Positions 50,679 to 59,175 of a stretch of DNA of 64,000 bases are shown here, one piece after another (positions within the stretch are counted from its first letter, which is position 1; the number at the start of each line of letters is the position of its first letter). The stretch covers positions 73,152 through 137,151 of the forward strand of contig JAMPFE010000005.1 in assembly GCA_023664705.1 (NCBI GenBank), read 5' to 3'. This DNA is from Lachnospiraceae bacterium (lineage in GTDB: Bacteria > Bacillota > Clostridia > Oscillospirales > Ruminococcaceae). The notes under the pieces are model-generated. The model was not told the origin of the DNA. It saw only the letters and a program-made list of their open reading frames with translations, and did no database searches. A program made the translations under genes and the position numbers.

Positions 50679-51684
50679 TTTCCGCAACCCCCTCCAGCGC
50701 CGAGACCGCCCTTGTCATCTCCTCTATCGCGTTGTTCTCGACGAACATCTTCGCCTGCCTGAACGCCCCGAAGAACGCCTTCGCGTCGCTGCTGCCGTGC
50801 GCCTTGAAAACGGGCTTCGCCGTACCGAGCAGCGGCGAGCCGCCTATCTCCTTGTAGTCCATCTGCTTCGTGAACTCGGTGAGCCTCGATTTCACGCACA
50901 GCGCCCCGAGCTTCGTGATGACGTTCGCAAAGAACATCGACTTCAGCGCGTCCTTCATCAGCACGCCCATGCCCTCGCAGGCTTTCAGAAACACGTTCCC
51001 CGTAAAGCCGTCCGTTATCAGCACATCCACGGCCCCCAGCGGCACCTCCCGCGCCTCCACATACCCTACGAAGTTGACAGGCGTTTTCTCGAGCAGCGCC
51101 TTTGTCTCGTGCTCCAGCTCGCGTCCCTTTTCGTCCTCGGTGCCGTTGTTCAGCAGCCCCACGCGCGGATTATCGACGCCCATGGTGGTTTTCATAAAGC
51201 AGCTGCCCATTATCGCGAACACGCGCAGCATCTCGGGCGTGCAGTTGATGTTCGCGCCGCCGTCCAGCACGCAGAAGCGCCGTCCGCCCGAACACGGCAT
51301 AAGCGGCACGAGCGCGGCTTTCTTAACGCCCTCGATGCGCTTTGCGTAGGTGCGTCCGCCGACGACGATAGCCGCCGTGCTGCCCGCCGAAATAAAAGCG
51401 TCCGCCTTGCCGTCCGCGAGCATCTTAAACGCCACGCCCATAGACGTGCCGCTCTTCTGCTTTGCCACGGACATAGGGTTGTCCTCTGTGGTGATAACGC
51501 CCTCCGCGGGCACCAGCTCAATTCCCTTTTCGGGAATTTTCAGCGCCGCCATGCGGCTTTTGAGCACGTCGACCTCGCCCGTCACGGCAGCGTCTATCCC
51601 GAGCCCCTTGACCGCGAGCGCCGCGCCCTTTAAAATTTCGTCGGGAGCGTTGTCGCCGCCGAAACCGTCAATTACAATCTTCAT
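50671..51684 (-). CDS. plsX: Phosphate acyltransferase PlsX
   Basis: A 337-residue enzyme converting acyl-ACP to acyl phosphate for phospholipid synthesis. MKIVIDGFGGDNAPDEILKG at the start, TTEDNPMSVAKQKSGTSMGV, ISAGSTAAIVVGG and ITDGFTGNVFLK are hallmarks. acpP, often found between plsX and rnc, is absent here. AAGGAG stands before the ATG. Confidence 0.97.
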   Translation of the reverse strand: MKIVIDGFGGDNAPDEILKGAALAVKGLGIDAAVTGEVDVLKSRMAALKIPEKGIELVPAEGVITTEDNPMSVAKQKSGTSMGVAFKMLADGKADAFISAGSTAAIVVGGRTYAKRIEGVKKAALVPLMPCSGGRRFCVLDGGANINCTPEMLRVFAIMGSCFMKTTMGVDNPRVGLLNNGTEDEKGRELEHETKALLEKTPVNFVGYVEAREVPLGAVDVLITDGFTGNVFLKACEGMGVLMKDALKSMFFANVITKLGALCVKSRLTEFTKQMDYKEIGGSPLLGTAKPVFKAHGSSDAKAFFGAFRQAKMFVENNAIEEMTRAVSALEGVAENG

Positions 51685-51703
51685 AAAATCTCCTTATTTA
51701 AAA

Positions 51704-51772
51704 GAATTTCAAAATCTTGTCCGGTCTGCTCACTGCACTCCGCTTCGCTGCGGTCGACGCTTTTTGAAATTC
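51704..51772. repeat. Inverted repeat between trmFO and plsX
   Basis: Exact 11-base arms gaatttcaaaa (51704-51714) and ttttgaaattc (51762-51772), with a small inner hairpin ccgc-ttcgct-gcgg (51740-51753). It could form a long stem in the trmFO-plsX transcript. It resembles in plan the fold-back element near 16.5 kb, though the sequence differs. Confidence 0.6.
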
Positions 51773-51793
51773 ATTCGACGACATAATGTTGCA

Positions 51794-53143
51794 CTAATTT
51801 AAAGCTGCCAACACGTTATCCAAATCATTCAGCGCCCTCTCGGCAAGCGCCGCGTGCTTTCTCTGCTTGCCGTCCCTGCCGCGGAATTCCTCGTCGAGCG
51901 GCGGCAGAATGCCCATATTGCTGCCCATAGGCTGAAAATTGTGCGTCCAGGCGTTCGCGATATACCAAGCCAGCGCGCCCGTCATCGTCGTCCTCGGCAG
52001 CGTCAGCGGCTGCTTCCCGTCAAGGATATCCGCGAGCGCTCTGCCCGCCGCAATGCCGCTGGCGGCGCTCTCGACGTAGCCCTCCACGCCCGTTATCTGC
52101 CCGCCGAAGAACACGTTCTCCGAGCCGCGCAGCATAAAATGCTCGTCCAGCAGCCGCGGACTGCACAAAAACGTGTTGCGGTGCATAACGCCGTACCGCG
52201 CGAACTCCGCGTTTTGCAGCCCCGGTATAAGCGAGAACACGCGCTTCTGCTCGCCGAACTTGAGGTTGGTCTGAAACCCCACGATGTTATAAAGCGTGCC
52301 CTCGGCGTTCTCCTTACGGAGCTGCACAGCCGCGAAAGGGCGCTTTCCCGTGCGCGGGTCTGTGAGCCCCACGGGCTTCATGCAGCCGTACCGAACGCTG
52401 TCAAAGCCGCGCTTCGCGAGCACCTCCACGGGCATACACCCCTCGTACACCTTCAAGCCCTTCGCCTCCGACGGCACGTCAAACTCGCGCAGCGGCGCGC
52501 TCTCGGCGTTTATCAGCGCGTTGTAGAAAACCTCGTACTCCTCGCGGCTCATCGGGCAGTTTACGTAGTCCGCGCCGCCGTGGTCGTACCGCGACTGCTC
52601 GAACGCTATCGAAAAATCAACGCTCTCGGCAGTCACAATGGGCGCCGCCGCGTCGTAAAAGCTCAGATAATCCCCGCAGCGCTCCCGAATTTTATCGGCA
52701 AGCGCGTCGCTCGTAAGCGGTCCCGTACAAATTATCGCGTTCCTCTCGGGGAACTCGGTCAGCTCCTCGTATTTTACGGCAATATTCGGGTGCGACTTGA
52801 CGATACGCGTCACCTCGTCCGAAAACGCCGTCCTGTCCACCGCGAGAGCTCCCCCCGCGGGAACGGCGGTCCTTTCGGCAGCCGCGCAGACGACCGACCC
52901 CAGCCGCCGCATCTCCTCTTTCAGCAGCCCGCAGGCGCTGTCCACCCTCGCCGATTTCAGCGAATTTGAGCAGACAAGCTCCGCGAACCCCTCATATTTA
53001 TGCGCGGGCGAGAACTTTTTCGGCTTCATCTCGTACAGCTCCACCGAAAATCCGCGCTCCGCGAGCTGCATTGCCGCCTCGCAGCCCGCGAGCCCCGCGC
53101 CTATCACCTTAACCTGCGTTGTCCTTGTCGAGAGGACGCTCAT
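51794..53143 (-). CDS. trmFO: Folate-dependent tRNA (uracil-54) methyltransferase TrmFO
   Basis: A 449-residue FAD enzyme that makes ribothymidine-54 in tRNA using methylene-tetrahydrofolate, the Firmicutes replacement for TrmA. VKVIGAGLAGCEAAMQLAER is the FAD fold, VCSNSLKSARVDSACGLLKE, AGGALAVDRTAFSDEVTRI and FGGQITGVEGYVESAASG are TrmFO blocks. The ATG at 53143 overlaps topA by 35 bases and has GGAGGG upstream. Confidence 0.97.
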   Translation of the reverse strand: MSVLSTRTTQVKVIGAGLAGCEAAMQLAERGFSVELYEMKPKKFSPAHKYEGFAELVCSNSLKSARVDSACGLLKEEMRRLGSVVCAAAERTAVPAGGALAVDRTAFSDEVTRIVKSHPNIAVKYEELTEFPERNAIICTGPLTSDALADKIRERCGDYLSFYDAAAPIVTAESVDFSIAFEQSRYDHGGADYVNCPMSREEYEVFYNALINAESAPLREFDVPSEAKGLKVYEGCMPVEVLAKRGFDSVRYGCMKPVGLTDPRTGKRPFAAVQLRKENAEGTLYNIVGFQTNLKFGEQKRVFSLIPGLQNAEFARYGVMHRNTFLCSPRLLDEHFMLRGSENVFFGGQITGVEGYVESAASGIAAGRALADILDGKQPLTLPRTTMTGALAWYIANAWTHNFQPMGSNMGILPPLDEEFRGRDGKQRKHAALAERALNDLDNVLAALN

Positions 53144-55202
53144 AGCCGCAGCCCTCCTTCTGGCAGTATATCTTCCCGAGCCTGCCCGTTTTCTTAAACA
53201 GACTCGAGCCGCACTGCGGGCACTTCTCCTCCAGCGGCATATCCCAGGTCATATAGTTGCAGTCCTTGAAATTCTCGCACCCATAGAACGGCTTTCCCTT
53301 TTTTGATTTTTTCAGCAGCATCTTCGCGCCGCATTTCGGGCAAAGCCCCTTGGTCTCGGTAACTATCTTCTTCGTGAACTTGCACTCCGGGAACCCCGAG
53401 CACCCGAGAAACTTCCCGTAAGGCCCTATCTTTATGACCATGGGCTTTCCGCACTGCTCGCAGATAACGTCCGTAGGCTCGTCGGGAACGCGCAGATGCT
53501 TCCCCTCCATGTCCTGCTCCGCCTTTTCAAGCGACTTCGCAAAGCCCTTGTAAAAGCCCCTCAGCGTCTCGACCCAATCCTTTGTGCCCTTTTCGATGTT
53601 GTCGAGGCTGGTCTCCATTTTCGCCGTGAATTTCACATCCACGATATTGTTGAACTTATCCTTCAGCAGCCCCGTAATGACCTCTCCGAGCGGCGTGGGC
53701 TTCAACTGATTGCCGTTCTCGCGCTCGACGTAATGCCTGTCGAGAATAGTGGAGATAGTCGGCGCGTATGTCGACGGACGGCCTATGCCGTTCTCCTCAA
53801 GCGACTTTATCAGCGAAGCCTCGTTGTAGCGCGCGGGCGGCTGCGTAAAGTGCTGGTTTCCGAGAACCTCCTCGGCTTTCAGCTTCTCGCCCTGCTCTAT
53901 CTTCGGCAGCGCCCCGCCCTGCTCCTCGCCGTCCCTGCTCTCCTCGTAGAGCTTCGTAAAGCCGTCGAACCTCACGGAATACCCGCTCGCCTTGAACATA
54001 TAATTTTTCGCCGCAATATCCACGGACACCGTATCCATTATCGCGTTCGCCATCTGGCTCGCCATAAAGCGCTCCCAAATAAGCTTATATAGCTTGAACT
54101 GGTCGTTCGTCAGCGACTTTTTGACCTTCGCGGGCGTAAGCTCCACGTTCGCGGGGCGGATAGCCTCGTGCGCGTCCTGAGCGTTGCTCTTGGACTTGTA
54201 AACGCGCGGCTTTTCGGGAAGATACTCCGCGCCGTATTCGTTCTTTATGACCTCCGCGGCGGCGGTTTTCGCCTCGTCCGAGATACGCAGACTGTCCGTT
54301 CTCATATAAGTGATAAGCCCGACGGCTCCCAGCCCCTCCACGTCAACGCCCTCGTACAGCTCCTGCGCGGTTTTCATGGTTCTCCTCGCCTGAAACGACA
54401 GCTTCCTGCTCGCCTCCTGCTGCAAGGTCGAGGTCGTGAACGGCGGCGCTGGCTGCTTCTTGCGCTGCGACTTTTTCAGGTTGGCAACGACAAACTCCGC
54501 GCCCTCGAGGTCCGCGAGTATCTTATCCGCCTGCTCCTTGTTGTCTATCTGTGCCTTCTGCCCGTTTATCTCGGCAAGCTTCGCCGCGAACGTTTTCTTC
54601 GATGCCGCCGCGGAAAGCTTCGCGTCAACGCTCCAGTATTCGGTCGACTGAAACGCGCGTATCTCCTCCTCGCGGTCAACGATAAGCCTTACGGCAACGG
54701 ACTGCACGCGCCCCGCCGAAAGCCCCCTGCGCACCTTTTTCCATAAAAACGGCGAGAGTTTGTAGCCCACTATCCTGTCAAGGATACGCCGCGTCTGCTG
54801 CGCGTTCACAATATCCATATCGATAGTCCGCGGGTGGCTCATTCCGTATTGAACGCCCGTTTTCGTTATCTCGTTAAACGTAACGCGTATCGGCGCGCTC
54901 TCCTCGATATTCAGCAGATGCGACAAATGCCACGCGATAGCCTCTCCCTCGCGGTCGGGGTCGGTCGCGAGATACACGACGTCGCTCTCCTTTGCGCGCT
55001 TTTTCAGTTCCCTGATAATATCCGCCTTGTCCTTCATATTGACGTACTGCGGCTGAAAATCGTGCTCCACGTCCACCGCGAATTTCGATTTCGGCAGGTC
55101 GATGATATGCCCCGTGGAAGCCATGACCTCGTACCCCGCCCCCAAATATTTCTTAACGGTTTTCGCCTTTGAAGGCGACTCCAGAATAACCAGATTAGCC
55201 AA
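53109..55202 (-). CDS. topA: DNA topoisomerase I
   Basis: Type IA topoisomerase, 697 residues, relaxing negative supercoils. Toprim motifs VILESPSKAKTVKKYLG and ATDPDREGEAIAWHL, the catalytic Tyr in VGLITYMRTDSLR, and three C-terminal zinc ribbons (starting CEQCGKPM, CPKCGAKM, CPQCGSSL). The start is TTG at 55202 with GGAGG at normal spacing. The topA-trmFO order is standard in Firmicutes. Confidence 0.97.
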   Translation of the reverse strand: MANLVILESPSKAKTVKKYLGAGYEVMASTGHIIDLPKSKFAVDVEHDFQPQYVNMKDKADIIRELKKRAKESDVVYLATDPDREGEAIAWHLSHLLNIEESAPIRVTFNEITKTGVQYGMSHPRTIDMDIVNAQQTRRILDRIVGYKLSPFLWKKVRRGLSAGRVQSVAVRLIVDREEEIRAFQSTEYWSVDAKLSAAASKKTFAAKLAEINGQKAQIDNKEQADKILADLEGAEFVVANLKKSQRKKQPAPPFTTSTLQQEASRKLSFQARRTMKTAQELYEGVDVEGLGAVGLITYMRTDSLRISDEAKTAAAEVIKNEYGAEYLPEKPRVYKSKSNAQDAHEAIRPANVELTPAKVKKSLTNDQFKLYKLIWERFMASQMANAIMDTVSVDIAAKNYMFKASGYSVRFDGFTKLYEESRDGEEQGGALPKIEQGEKLKAEEVLGNQHFTQPPARYNEASLIKSLEENGIGRPSTYAPTISTILDRHYVERENGNQLKPTPLGEVITGLLKDKFNNIVDVKFTAKMETSLDNIEKGTKDWVETLRGFYKGFAKSLEKAEQDMEGKHLRVPDEPTDVICEQCGKPMVIKIGPYGKFLGCSGFPECKFTKKIVTETKGLCPKCGAKMLLKKSKKGKPFYGCENFKDCNYMTWDMPLEEKCPQCGSSLFKKTGRLGKIYCQKEGCGYERPLDKDNAG

Positions 55203-55238
55203 TGTATTTCCTCCAATTCGGTTGAAAGTTTATTAGCG

Positions 55239-55312
55239 ATTAGTAGTTAGTTAACGGCTGCAATACAAGCGACAGCTTTCGTCACCTTCCAAAAACTAAC
55301 TACTAACAACTA
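55239..55312. repeat. Inverted tagttag-type repeat upstream of topA
   Basis: ttagtagttagtt at about 55240-55254 and aactaactactaa near 55297-55309 form an inverted repeat, each built from degenerate seven-base units; a further caacta unit follows. No T-run adjoins either side. It belongs to the same style of intergenic repeat seen at 16.5, 25.8 and 56.1 kb. Confidence 0.55.
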
Positions 55313-55323
55313 TTCTCCGACAA

Positions 55324-56082
55324 CTATTTGCGCAGCTCCCACAGCAGCACCGCCGCCGCCATAGCCGCGTTCAGCGATTGTGCGCCCTTTATGGGAATGT
55401 AAATCTTTTCATCGCACAGCTCCGCGGCCTCGGGCGATATTCCCCCGCCCTCGCTGCCGATGATTATCGCCGTCTTTTCGGGGAATTTCACTTCTCCGAG
55501 CCGCTTCGCCGTATCGTCGAGCATCGCCCCGAACACCGTAAAGCCCCCAAGACACTCCCGCAGCTCCCCAATGCCCGACGGCAGCACGGGCACCCTGAAC
55601 ACGCTCCCCATCGAAGCGCGGAGCGTTTTCGGCGAAAAAGCGTCGGCGCAGTTCCGAAGAATGACCGCGTCCGTTCCGAACGCCTCCGCCGCGCGAATGA
55701 TAGTCCCGACGTTCCCGGGGTCCTGCACCCCGTCCAGAACGACAGCCCGCCGCGCGTTTTCGGGAATTTTTATCCAAAACCGTTCCGACGCGATAAACAG
55801 CCCCTGCGGCGACTTCGTATCGGAAATATATTCGGAAAGCTCCTCCGTTATGACAGCCGAAAAAGCCGCTTTTTCCAAAACCTTCCCGACCGTCTCGGGG
55901 TATTTTTCGGCAGCCTTCTCCGTGTACAGAAAATATTCAATCCCGCGGCAGTCCGCAAGCTCCCCGCACAAATGGTCTCCCTCGACGGCAAACATTCCCG
56001 TTTCACGACGGTACTCCGCGCTCCCGAGCAGCTCCCTCATCATGCGGACGTTCCCGTTCTTCCGCGACGAAATTATCTCCAA
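55324..56082 (-). CDS. TrmH/SpoU family RNA methyltransferase
   Basis: A 252-residue SPOUT methyltransferase. N-terminal substrate-binding part (VRMMRELLGSAEYRRETGMFAVEG), then VVLDGVQDPGNVGTIIRAAE (motif 1), TAIIIGSEGGGISPE (motif 2) and IPIKGAQSLNAAMAAAVLL (motif 3), where SLNAAMA stands for the common SLNVSVA. Probably acts on 23S rRNA 2'-O-ribose; the exact site is unknown. The start is TTG 56082, whose ribosome site AGAGG is provided by the short tandem repeat upstream. Confidence 0.92.
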   Translation of the reverse strand: MEIISSRKNGNVRMMRELLGSAEYRRETGMFAVEGDHLCGELADCRGIEYFLYTEKAAEKYPETVGKVLEKAAFSAVITEELSEYISDTKSPQGLFIASERFWIKIPENARRAVVLDGVQDPGNVGTIIRAAEAFGTDAVILRNCADAFSPKTLRASMGSVFRVPVLPSGIGELRECLGGFTVFGAMLDDTAKRLGEVKFPEKTAIIIGSEGGGISPEAAELCDEKIYIPIKGAQSLNAAMAAAVLLWELRK

Positions 56083-56089
56083 ATCTCTA

Positions 56090-56121
56090 ACCTCTTACCT
56101 CTAAAACCTCTTACCTCTAAA
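56090..56121. repeat. Two tandem copies of a 16-base acctctta repeat
   Basis: acctcttacctctaaa occurs twice in a row. Read on the minus strand it is rich in AGAGG, supplying the Shine-Dalgarno of the TrmH gene. A related stretch (cctcttagaggtaagag) lies at 21332-21350 in the ribU leader. Confidence 0.7.
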
Positions 56122-56131
56122 TAGCGAAAAT

Positions 56132-56158
56132 CTCACGCCCCGAAGCACAGGGCGTGAG
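56132..56158 (-). terminator. Terminator of infC-rpmI-rplT
   Basis: A perfect 9-base GC-rich stem (56132-56140 with 56150-56158) starts 11 bases after the rplT stop and is followed by ATTTTCG on the minus strand. Confidence 0.75.
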
Positions 56159-56168
56159 AAAAAAGTCA

Positions 56169-56522
56169 TTACAGCGCCGCCTTAGCCTTTTCGGTAAGAG
56201 CGGTAAAGCCCGCCGCGTCATTGATGGCGATCTCGGAAAGCATCTTTCTGTTAAGAGTAACGTTGGCCTTCTTCAGCCCGTTCATAAACGTGGAATAGTT
56301 CATGCCGTTAGCCTTGCAGGCAGCGGAGATCCTCGTTATCCAGAGACGTCTGAAATCTCTCTTCTTAAGCCTTCTGCCGACGTATGCGTATTGACCCGAC
56401 TTCATAACCGCTTCCTTCGCGGTCTTGAAAAGTCTGCTCTTGCCGCCCCAGTAGCCCTTCGCGAGCTTCAGGGTCTTATTTCTTCTCTTGCGCGTAGCAA
56501 GCGCGCCCTTTATTCTTGCCAT
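56169..56522 (-). CDS. rplT: Ribosomal protein bL20
   Basis: L20, 117 residues: [60 protein letters not shown]. It builds the 50S subunit and in Firmicutes binds the infC leader to repress its own operon. Last gene of infC-rpmI-rplT. Confidence 0.98.
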   Translation of the reverse strand: MARIKGALATRKRRNKTLKLAKGYWGGKSRLFKTAKEAVMKSGQYAYVGRRLKKRDFRRLWITRISAACKANGMNYSTFMNGLKKANVTLNRKMLSEIAINDAAGFTALTEKAKAAL

Positions 56523-56559
56523 TTCGGTATCCTCCTAATTCTTGTCCCGCGTTCTCCGA

Positions 56560-56757
56560 TTATTTGTACGGTATAAGGCTCTTTACCTGAGCTATGTTCG
56601 TATCGTCCGCGTACGCGCCCATACGGAGACCTCTTTTACGCTTGGTGGACTTCTTGGTAAGAATGTGACGCTTGTTGCAGTGCTGCATCTTTACCTTGCC
56701 CGTTCCCGTCAGCTTAAAGCGCTTTTTCGCGCCGCTGTGTGTCTTGATCTTTGGCAT
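56560..56757 (-). CDS. rpmI: Ribosomal protein bL35
   Basis: L35, 65 residues: [20 protein letters not shown], then [15 protein letters not shown]. Start at ATG 56757 with GGAGG upstream. Between infC and rplT in the universal order. Confidence 0.98.
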   Translation of the reverse strand: MPKIKTHSGAKKRFKLTGTGKVKMQHCNKRHILTKKSTKRKRGLRMGAYADDTNIAQVKSLIPYK

Positions 56758-56850
56758 TTTGATTTCCTCCTTGATTATCTTGGAAAGTGCGCCCAATAAC
56801 CCCGTTCGGCGTCTCTTCGCGCACGCCGAGCGGTCTCCGAACGCTTAAAA

Positions 56851-57366
56851 TTACTTCTTCGGGCTCAAAACGACCGCGTAATTTCTTCCCTCGAGCTTCG
56901 AGGGCTTATCCGAGCCGCCGTACTCCGAAACCGCGTCCAAAAACCTCTTCATCAATTCCTCGCCGAGATTAACGTGGGTCAGCTCGCGCATACGCCGAAA
57001 CCGCACCGTGACCTTGACCTTATCGCCGTTCTGCAAGAACTTTATCGCGTTCTTCACCTTGATATTGAAATCGTTGGTGTCGATATTCAAGGACATTTTG
57101 ACCTCCTTGATATCCGCGGTTTTTTGGTTCTTTCTGGCTTCCTTTTCCCGTTTTGTCTGCTCGAAACGGTATTTTCCGTAGTCCATGATACGGCATACCG
57201 GAGGATTAGCCGTCGGAGAGATCATAACAAGGTCGAGATCCGCGTCAAAAGCCTTCTGCAAAGCCTCCGCGGATGACATAATGCCAAGCTGCTCGCCCTC
57301 CGTACCGATCACGCGAATTTCCTTTTCGCGGATATCCTCGTTGATGAGCTGTTCTTTCGTGCCGAT
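56851..57366 (-). CDS. infC: Translation initiation factor IF-3
   Basis: IF-3, 171 residues. KEQLINEDIREKEIRVIG, DLVMISPTANPPVCRIMDYGK, the linker KREKEARKNQKT and the C domain VRFRRMRELTHVNLGEE are diagnostic. No ATG, GTG or TTG lies at a sensible place; the best start is ATC at 57366, giving IGTKEQLINE like the ISKDQ-type ATT start of Bacillus infC, with AAGGCGGTG at the right distance. A rare start codon is the known IF-3 autoregulation device. The upstream frame runs through the leader hairpin and is rejected. Confidence 0.93.
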   Translation of the reverse strand: MGTKEQLINEDIREKEIRVIGTEGEQLGIMSSAEALQKAFDADLDLVMISPTANPPVCRIMDYGKYRFEQTKREKEARKNQKTADIKEVKMSLNIDTNDFNIKVKNAIKFLQNGDKVKVTVRFRRMRELTHVNLGEELMKRFLDAVSEYGGSDKPSKLEGRNYAVVLSPKK

Positions 57367-57592
57367 TTTGAAGCACCGCCTTTCCGTAATTACCTTTTCA
57401 CAAAGAAATAAATTAAGCGTGAGCACACAACTCACGCTTAACATAAAAAACCTCTCGGCATATTCACATTAAACGACCGCGCCCGACTGTCCTTCGCGAT
57501 TTTTCGGCTTTCGAGAACACGTATAAACGCGCCTCGAAACCCTTCAAACACGCGCCGCGTCGGCGGGTGAGAGTGTGGTGGCTCTGCTTTAC
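57367..57592 (-). ncRNA. infC-rpmI-rplT leader (L20-type), candidate attenuator
   Basis: A transcript leader of about 226 bases separates the consensus promoter from infC. Near its end stands a perfect stem of 9 bases (57415-57423 with 57431-57439) followed by AATTTATTTCTTT, a possible intrinsic terminator, and before it GC-rich parts that could form alternative folds. In Bacillus, L20 binding to such a leader causes premature termination. Match is by position and architecture. Confidence 0.6.
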
Positions 57593-57598
57593 CGTAAT

Positions 57599-57627
57599 AT
57601 TATACACCATTCATTTTCATTTGTCAA
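57599..57627 (-). promoter_or_regulatory. Promoter of the infC operon
   Basis: TTGACA (57622-57627) and TATAAT (57599-57604), 17-base spacer, perfect consensus. Confidence 0.88.
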
Positions 57628-57655
57628 GGGGTTTTCCGAAATTTTTTTCATTTTT

Positions 57656-58723
57656 TCAGCCGCGCCCCCACAGGTCCAATTTCCAACCGTCTCTCTCGTA
57701 TTTCAGAACGCCGCCGAACGCGAATTCCGAATAAAGCGGCTCGTTTTCATATTCCGTCGGGTGCGGCTCGCAGCCGTAATACTCCTCCAGATAGCGGAAC
57801 TCTATCGTATCGTCCGTTCGGCTTACGACCTTTGCCGTTCCGCAGTCGATATCTATAACGTCCGTGCGCGTCGCGTCCACGCCATACAAATGCCCGTCCA
57901 GCTCGACAAAGCGCGGCAGTCCCTTTGTTTCGCTTGCGTTCATATACCTGTCAACGCCCTCCGCGAACGTCACCGTATATGTTCCGTCTTCGTTTTCAAC
58001 GGCGTTGCACACCGCGAAAAGAGCCGTATACTTTTCCGTCCGCTGCCGCGAAAAGTATTTCAGCAAAAGCTCCTCCGTTTCCGCGCAGCTCGTCGGCAGT
58101 TCAAACGCCCCATCCGCATACGAAAAGCCGTCGGAAACGCGGAAGTACAGATTTTCGGTCTCTATCTCGGGAAACACGAACACAAGCTCCCGTCCCGAAC
58201 CCGGCACGGCGGGATTTAACATAAAGCTGTCCAGCTGATTTGCCGGAGCGATCAGCTCCTCAAGTATCGCCTGCAGTTCCCTGTCCTCGCCGGTAAACCC
58301 GACGGGAACAAGCTCCGCGCTGCCGTCCGAGGACTGCACCCCGCCGTTATCGGAGCTTTCCGCACTGCCGTCCGAAGACTGCGCCGCGCCGTTATCGGAG
58401 CTTTCCGCGCCGCTGTCCGAGGACTGCGCCGCGCCGTTATCGGAACTTTCCGCGCTGCCGTCCGAGAACTGCACCCCGCCGTTATCGGAACTTTCCGCAC
58501 TGCCGTCCGAAGACTGCGCCCCGCTCTCAACGGAGCTTTCCTCCCCGTCCGAGGACTGCGCCCCGCTCTCAACGGAGTTCTCCTCCCCGTCCGAGCTGCT
58601 CACAACGTCGGAAACGCCGCTCTCCGTTTCGCCCGAGGACAACTCAACCTCCGAGACCCCGTCCCCCGCGCAGCCGCAGAGCAGCAAAGCAAGCGCCGCC
58701 GCGCAAACAACAAGCCTTTTCAT
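57656..58723 (-). CDS. Lipoprotein with Ser/Asp-rich repeat stalk
   Basis: A 355-residue lipoprotein: signal with lipobox LLCGCAG (Cys 18). Residues about 43-136 are a low-complexity stalk of tandem units, two of 14 residues (SDGEE-SVESGAQS) and four of 15 (SDGSAESSDNGxxQx), probably spanning the cell wall. The C-terminal 215 residues form a globular part (LVFVFPEIETENLYFRVSDG, DGTYTVTFAEGVDRY, KYERDGWKLDLWGRG) without known family that I can name. AAAGGAG stands before the ATG, behind a good promoter; the infC promoter follows within 30 bases of its stop. Confidence 0.8.
   Translation of the reverse strand: MKRLVVCAAALALLLCGCAGDGVSEVELSSGETESGVSDVVSSSDGEENSVESGAQSSDGEESSVESGAQSSDGSAESSDNGGVQFSDGSAESSDNGAAQSSDSGAESSDNGAAQSSDGSAESSDNGGVQSSDGSAELVPVGFTGEDRELQAILEELIAPANQLDSFMLNPAVPGSGRELVFVFPEIETENLYFRVSDGFSYADGAFELPTSCAETEELLLKYFSRQRTEKYTALFAVCNAVENEDGTYTVTFAEGVDRYMNASETKGLPRFVELDGHLYGVDATRTDVIDIDCGTAKVVSRTDDTIEFRYLEEYYGCEPHPTEYENEPLYSEFAFGGVLKYERDGWKLDLWGRG
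58316..58597 (-). repeat. Minisatellite coding for the lipoprotein stalk
   Basis: Four units of 45 bases followed (towards the N terminus) by two units of 42 bases, with a few substitutions (tccgaggactgc, tccgaagactgc, tccgagaactgc). The reading frame is kept, so copy number could change without frameshift. Confidence 0.85.
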
Positions 58724-58755
58724 AACACAGCTCCTTTCAAATATTCCATAACCAT

Positions 58756-58784
58756 ATTATAGCACGTTTTTGCGGAATTTGCAA
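58756..58784 (-). promoter_or_regulatory. Promoter of the repeat-stalk lipoprotein
   Basis: TTGCAA (58779-58784), 17-base spacer, TATAAT (58756-58761), about 33 bases before the start codon. Confidence 0.75.
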
Positions 58785-58859
58785 CGCTTTTCCCGAAATT
58801 TCCCGCCGCTCCCGGACACAATTGTCACATAAAAAAGCGTCGTTTCTCACCCTATGACG

Positions 58860-58888
58860 TTGCATTTTCCCCGAAACCGTGCTATAAT
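58860..58888 (+). promoter_or_regulatory. Promoter of the truncated XRE gene
   Basis: TTGCAT (58860-58865), 17-base spacer, TATAAT (58883-58888). Confidence 0.7.
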
Positions 58889-58912
58889 CGTTGATGAAAG
58901 GAGCGATCGGAA

Positions 58913-59044
58913 ATGATAGATCAAATCAAAATCGGCGGTTTTCTGAGAGAGCTGCGCAGGGAAAAGGGCTTAACGCAGGAGGAGCTCGCGGAGAAATTCG
59001 GCTTGTCCTCGAGGAGCGTATCCCGCCGGGAAAACGGAGTGTAA
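58913..59044 (+). pseudogene. Truncated XRE-family regulator
   Basis: A 43-codon frame starts at ATG 58913 behind AAAGGAG and encodes only the first half of an XRE helix-turn-helix: FLRELRREKGLTQEELAEKF, then GLSSRSVSRRENGV and stop. Intact relatives continue with N-P-x-x-x-L and a ligand domain. No continuation is seen in other frames before the terminator at 59.1 kb, so most of the gene has been deleted. Promoter and ribosome site remain. It is divergent from the lipoprotein and converges on the ABC operon. Confidence 0.75.
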
Positions 59045-59100
59045 CATATTTAAGGACACCAAGCTGAACCCGCATTATAACAACATTGTTTTACAAAAAG

Positions 59101-59137
59101 AGTGACCGCGGCAAAACAACCGCGGTCACTTTTTTTG
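59101..59137. terminator. Bidirectional terminator
   Basis: A perfect 11-base stem (59101-59111 with 59120-59130) and 8-base loop, followed on the plus strand by seven T and on the minus strand by CTCTTTTTG. It ends both the truncated XRE transcript and the ABC operon. Confidence 0.9.
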
Positions 59138-59175
59138 AGAGATACGAATACGTGAGTAATGTCAAGATGAAATAT

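Noticed and set aside
58316..58597. CRISPR-like spacing of repeats
   Set aside because: The units are contiguous, of 45 and 42 bases, in frame within a lipoprotein gene; no spacers and no cas genes.
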